Source of the DNA: Treponema denticola
GTDB taxonomy: Bacteria > Spirochaetota > Spirochaetia > Treponematales > Treponemataceae
Direction: 5' to 3'
Assembly (NCBI RefSeq): GCF_024400535.1
Contig: NZ_CP038800.1
Coordinates: 1,798,001-1,862,000, forward strand
DNA: 64,000 nucleotides
Shown here: one piece after another, positions 61,458 to 64,000 of the stretch
Layout: each line of letters begins with the position of its first letter
Position numbering within the stretch: position 1 is the first letter of the stretch
Notes under the pieces: model-generated
The model's input: the letters and a program-made list of their open reading frames with translations, nothing else
Database searches by the model: none
Told to the model about the DNA's origin: nothing
Translations under genes and position numbers: made by a program

Positions 61458-64000
61458 ATGCAAAGTACGCTGATTGACAATTCCGAACATTTAAAACTGA
61501 CTGATACGCTCAAAGAACTGATCAACATCTCCGGTATTACCCGCATCGACATTGCAACCGGCTACTGGGATATTCCCGGCACACAGCTGATTGCAAAAGA
61601 ACTTCGGGCATTCTTGGAACACTCAGCGGACACACACCTGCGCATTCTTATCGGGAAGGACCCGTATCTTTTTGCGCAGTACAGTGCCGACGTTAAATAT
61701 AAAGATGCCGATTATCCTCAAGATTTTATCAGAACCGATCTTGCCGATTTAAAAGTGAAATCGGAATATATTCCGGCTGTGCAATTACTATTGAACTTTT
61801 GCAAAGAACAGCATGAAGGACAAAAAGACCCCAAAATAGAAATACGTATTTTTCAAGGTGCAGATAATGATAAGCAGCAATTCTTCCATTCAAAGTGCTA
61901 TATTTTTTACGGTGAAGGAAGAGCTTTCGGCATTATAGGCAGCAGCAACTTTACAGGAAAAGGATTACAGGAAAATTCCGAACTGAATTATTTGGAAACG
62001 GTACCCCAGATTATCACTGCAAAACCTGATGAAATAAACAGGTCGAAAGGTCATATCTCATGGTTCAATGAAAAATGGGCATTAGCTTCCGATTGGACGC
62101 AAGAGTTTTTGGAAGAGGTGCTGAAAAAATCGGAGATAGGGATAGAAAGTGAAAAAAAGGAAGATCAAACCAAACCTCAACATGAACCGCCGTATACCGA
62201 ACTTTCTCCCTATCAAACCTATATTAAATTTTTGATCGATCAGTTTGATGAAGTAATAAACGGCGACGGCAAAATCACTCCTGATGAATATATCCCTCAT
62301 GACGAGGAGTTCAAACAGCTTACCTATCAAAATCAAGCTGTCAATCAAGGTTTTGCAATTATGAAGCGGCACCACGGTTTTATCCTTGCCGATGTAGTCG
62401 GTCTCGGCAAAACTTTTACTGCATTGATGATCGTAAAACGGCACTTGATAGAAACGAACTTTACTCATCCGGTGTTAATTATCACCCCGCCCGCTATTCA
62501 CCAGAGTTGGCTAGATTCAATCAACTATTTCGACAAAAACGAATTTCCTCAGAAAAAAATTGCACAGCGTATTAACCTTACCACAATCGGGCGTCTTGAT
62601 GACAGCGGCGAAAGTGACGGCTATATTGATGGAAATGATTTTGATATCGTATTTAAAAAAGAACAATACGGAATGATTGTAGTTGACGAAAGTCACCGCT
62701 TTAGGAACAGCAATACACTCATGTATCAAAAACTTGATGACTTAATAGGAAGTATAAATCCTCATCCATATATTTTACTTCTTTCGGCAACCCCACAAAA
62801 TAATACTCCGTATGATTTACGGAATCAAATTTATTTATTCCAACGTGAACATAAAAATGCAACCCTGTGTAACCTCGGCGAATTTGGAAATGATCTTGAA
62901 CGCTACTTTAAAGAGAAACAAGACCGATACAAGCAGTATATCCAACGATATAAACTTGTGAATGGGATAAAAATTCAAAAGACATCGGAAGAATTAGCTC
63001 AAGATAAAAAAAGTCTTATTGCGGACAATAAAGATATACGGAAACATATTGTCGAACCGCTGATAATCAGACGTACTCGAACGGATATTGAAAAATATTA
63101 TCAAGACGATGTAAAAACTCAAGCATTGAAATTTCCTAAAATAAATAAACCGATTGAAATACCCTATGAGATGAAAGGAGAGCTGGAGCAGCTTTTTAAC
63201 ACAACCCTCAATATTATTGCACCGCAGGTGAGTCAGATTGAGATAGACAAAGCGGGAAATCAGCTGCTTGCACTCGGAACAGAAGCCGGGAAAGACGGCC
63301 TCGGTTATTACCGCTACAGAGCGATTGAATTTCTGAAAAACAAAGAGCATCGAGCATTATACGAAGTAAAAAATTTAACGGTAAGTAATACGGCGGAACG
63401 GTTAGCCCAGCTGATGGAAATATTGCTGGTTAAACGGCTTGAAAGCAGCCAAGCAGCCTTTAAAGAGTCTCTGCATAACTTATCCCGTTACACTGAAAAT
63501 ATGATTAGGATGTGGGAAGTAAATCGTATTTTTATTTGCCCCGATTTGGATGTAAATAAAGAACTTAGCGATAGGGCACTCAGAAAAAATGGCGGATTTA
63601 AGCAGTGCCTTAACATGCTAGCTGATAAAGCGAATAAAGCGAATAAAAGAAATTCCGGAAGCGAATATGAAGGTTCTAATAAAGAATATAAAAGAACTGA
63701 TTTTGATGAAAGCTATATCACCTTATTACAGAATGATTTACAGCTTATCAAAAACTTATGTTCAAAATGGGATGTTCAAACGGCAGATCCTAAAATGAGT
63801 ACCTTTATTTATGAAACAGCTAATCAATTCTTAAATAAAAGAAGGAATAAGAATAGAAAGTTAATTATTTTTACCGAATGTATTGCAACTCAAAAAGCAT
63901 TGGTTCAAAAATTACACGAAATGCCGATACCGCATTGCAATGTTCTTTCAATTACGGCAGCAAATCGTGATGATATGAAAGATATTATTGCGGCAAATTT
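61458..64000 (+). CDS. PLD-domain and SNF2-type helicase fusion protein, partial
   Basis: An open frame of 847 codons from ATG 61458 (AGAGGA upstream) to the window edge; the stop is outside. Residues about 25-200 form a phospholipase-D-like domain with one HKD-type half motif, HSKCYIFYGEGRAFG then GSSNFTGKGL (His at 144). A superfamily-2 helicase follows: motif I DVVGLGKT at 312-319, LIITPPAIHQSW, motif II DESH at 410-413 and motif III SATPQNN at 443-449, with motif VI still to come. A long lysine- and asparagine-rich insert separates the two helicase lobes. Fusions of a PLD nuclease-like domain to a DEAD/SNF2 helicase occur in bacterial restriction or defence proteins; whether this one is defensive is inference. 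Confidence 0.85.
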   Translation, partial: MQSTLIDNSEHLKLTDTLKELINISGITRIDIATGYWDIPGTQLIAKELRAFLEHSADTHLRILIGKDPYLFAQYSADVKYKDADYPQDFIRTDLADLKVKSEYIPAVQLLLNFCKEQHEGQKDPKIEIRIFQGADNDKQQFFHSKCYIFYGEGRAFGIIGSSNFTGKGLQENSELNYLETVPQIITAKPDEINRSKGHISWFNEKWALASDWTQEFLEEVLKKSEIGIESEKKEDQTKPQHEPPYTELSPYQTYIKFLIDQFDEVINGDGKITPDEYIPHDEEFKQLTYQNQAVNQGFAIMKRHHGFILADVVGLGKTFTALMIVKRHLIETNFTHPVLIITPPAIHQSWLDSINYFDKNEFPQKKIAQRINLTTIGRLDDSGESDGYIDGNDFDIVFKKEQYGMIVVDESHRFRNSNTLMYQKLDDLIGSINPHPYILLLSATPQNNTPYDLRNQIYLFQREHKNATLCNLGEFGNDLERYFKEKQDRYKQYIQRYKLVNGIKIQKTSEELAQDKKSLIADNKDIRKHIVEPLIIRRTRTDIEKYYQDDVKTQALKFPKINKPIEIPYEMKGELEQLFNTTLNIIAPQVSQIEIDKAGNQLLALGTEAGKDGLGYYRYRAIEFLKNKEHRALYEVKNLTVSNTAERLAQLMEILLVKRLESSQAAFKESLHNLSRYTENMIRMWEVNRIFICPDLDVNKELSDRALRKNGGFKQCLNMLADKANKANKRNSGSEYEGSNKEYKRTDFDESYITLLQNDLQLIKNLCSKWDVQTADPKMSTFIYETANQFLNKRRNKNRKLIIFTECIATQKALVQKLHEMPIPHCNVLSITAANRDDMKDIIAAN

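Noticed and set aside
1-64000. CRISPR array
   Set aside because: No series of regularly spaced identical repeats was seen on either strand.
1-64000. tRNA or rRNA genes
   Set aside because: No stretch showed a cloverleaf with a T-loop or known rRNA motif; a lone GGTTCGAA-like string near 61138 lacks the other arms.

Overview
The window looks like the chromosome of a low-GC spirochaete, most likely Treponema denticola or a close oral relative. The grounds are an AT-rich composition, several copies of the ECF S-component family shared by Treponema and streptococci (MptD/Trep_Strep type), spirochaete-style lipoprotein and Rpn-nuclease genes, and the mix of housekeeping genes. The species call comes from reading motifs and from memory of the families; no database was searched.

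Layout. 1-434 is the 3' end of uvrB. 449-4484 is cassette A: a TetR regulator, an ECF transporter whose two ATPases are fused to EcfT, an S component and a decayed ABC exporter. 4564-6123 holds accessory genes: an ORF6N-PLD protein, a thioesterase remnant and an NTF2-like protein. 6271-13704 is cassette B: fused EcfA, EcfT, an S component, two ABC exporter-fold proteins and a divergent PchR/YbtA-like AraC regulator. 13722-17308 is an ABC-2 transporter with a WYL regulator. 17418-18915 carries a lipoprotein behind a promoter and a C10 tract. 18956-23793 is valS and an ECF biotin transporter (bioNMY) whose bioY has an in-frame stop. 23962-28120 runs cheW, a DegT-like aminotransferase, NAD kinase and an ABC-F ATPase. 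28123-36294 is cbiD and cassette C, with one exporter frameshifted. 36442-40072 is a chimeric remnant and cassette D, whose ATPase gene is frameshifted twice. 40154-44004 holds a coiled-coil TIR gene with an internal stop, a MATE exporter with its TetR, and a DinJ-YoeB module between them. 44114-47726 has a methyltransferase, a GH114-like protein, an orphan HigA antitoxin, an envelope protein and a DpnI-like endonuclease. 47807-61032 is mostly core: purD, purM, ispG, comM, a phosphohexomutase, an exonuclease and pepF, with an Rpn nuclease and unusual hairpin repeats. 61458-64000 is a PLD-helicase protein that runs off the end.

The most striking theme is four related uptake cassettes in 40 kb. 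Each combines an ECF module (A, T and a Trep_Strep S component) with its own TetR or PchR-like regulator; two also carry a pair of YbtPQ-like exporter-fold ABC proteins and one has the remnant of such a gene. Gene order is permuted and copies are decaying by homopolymer frameshifts, which suggests repeated gain and loss of metallophore or haem uptake systems (inference). Promoters with TetR-type palindromes can be read directly, and two TetR regulators with near-identical recognition helices appear to share one operator that also sits in front of the MATE gene.

A second theme is interrupted genes. bioY, the TIR gene and purM each have a single in-frame TAA, and three or four genes have frameshifts in A/T runs. 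This is either genuine decay or phase variation, or sequence error; raw reads would decide. Defence-type genes (DpnI-like, TIR, ORF6N-PLD, PLD-helicase, toxin-antitoxin) are scattered rather than in one island.
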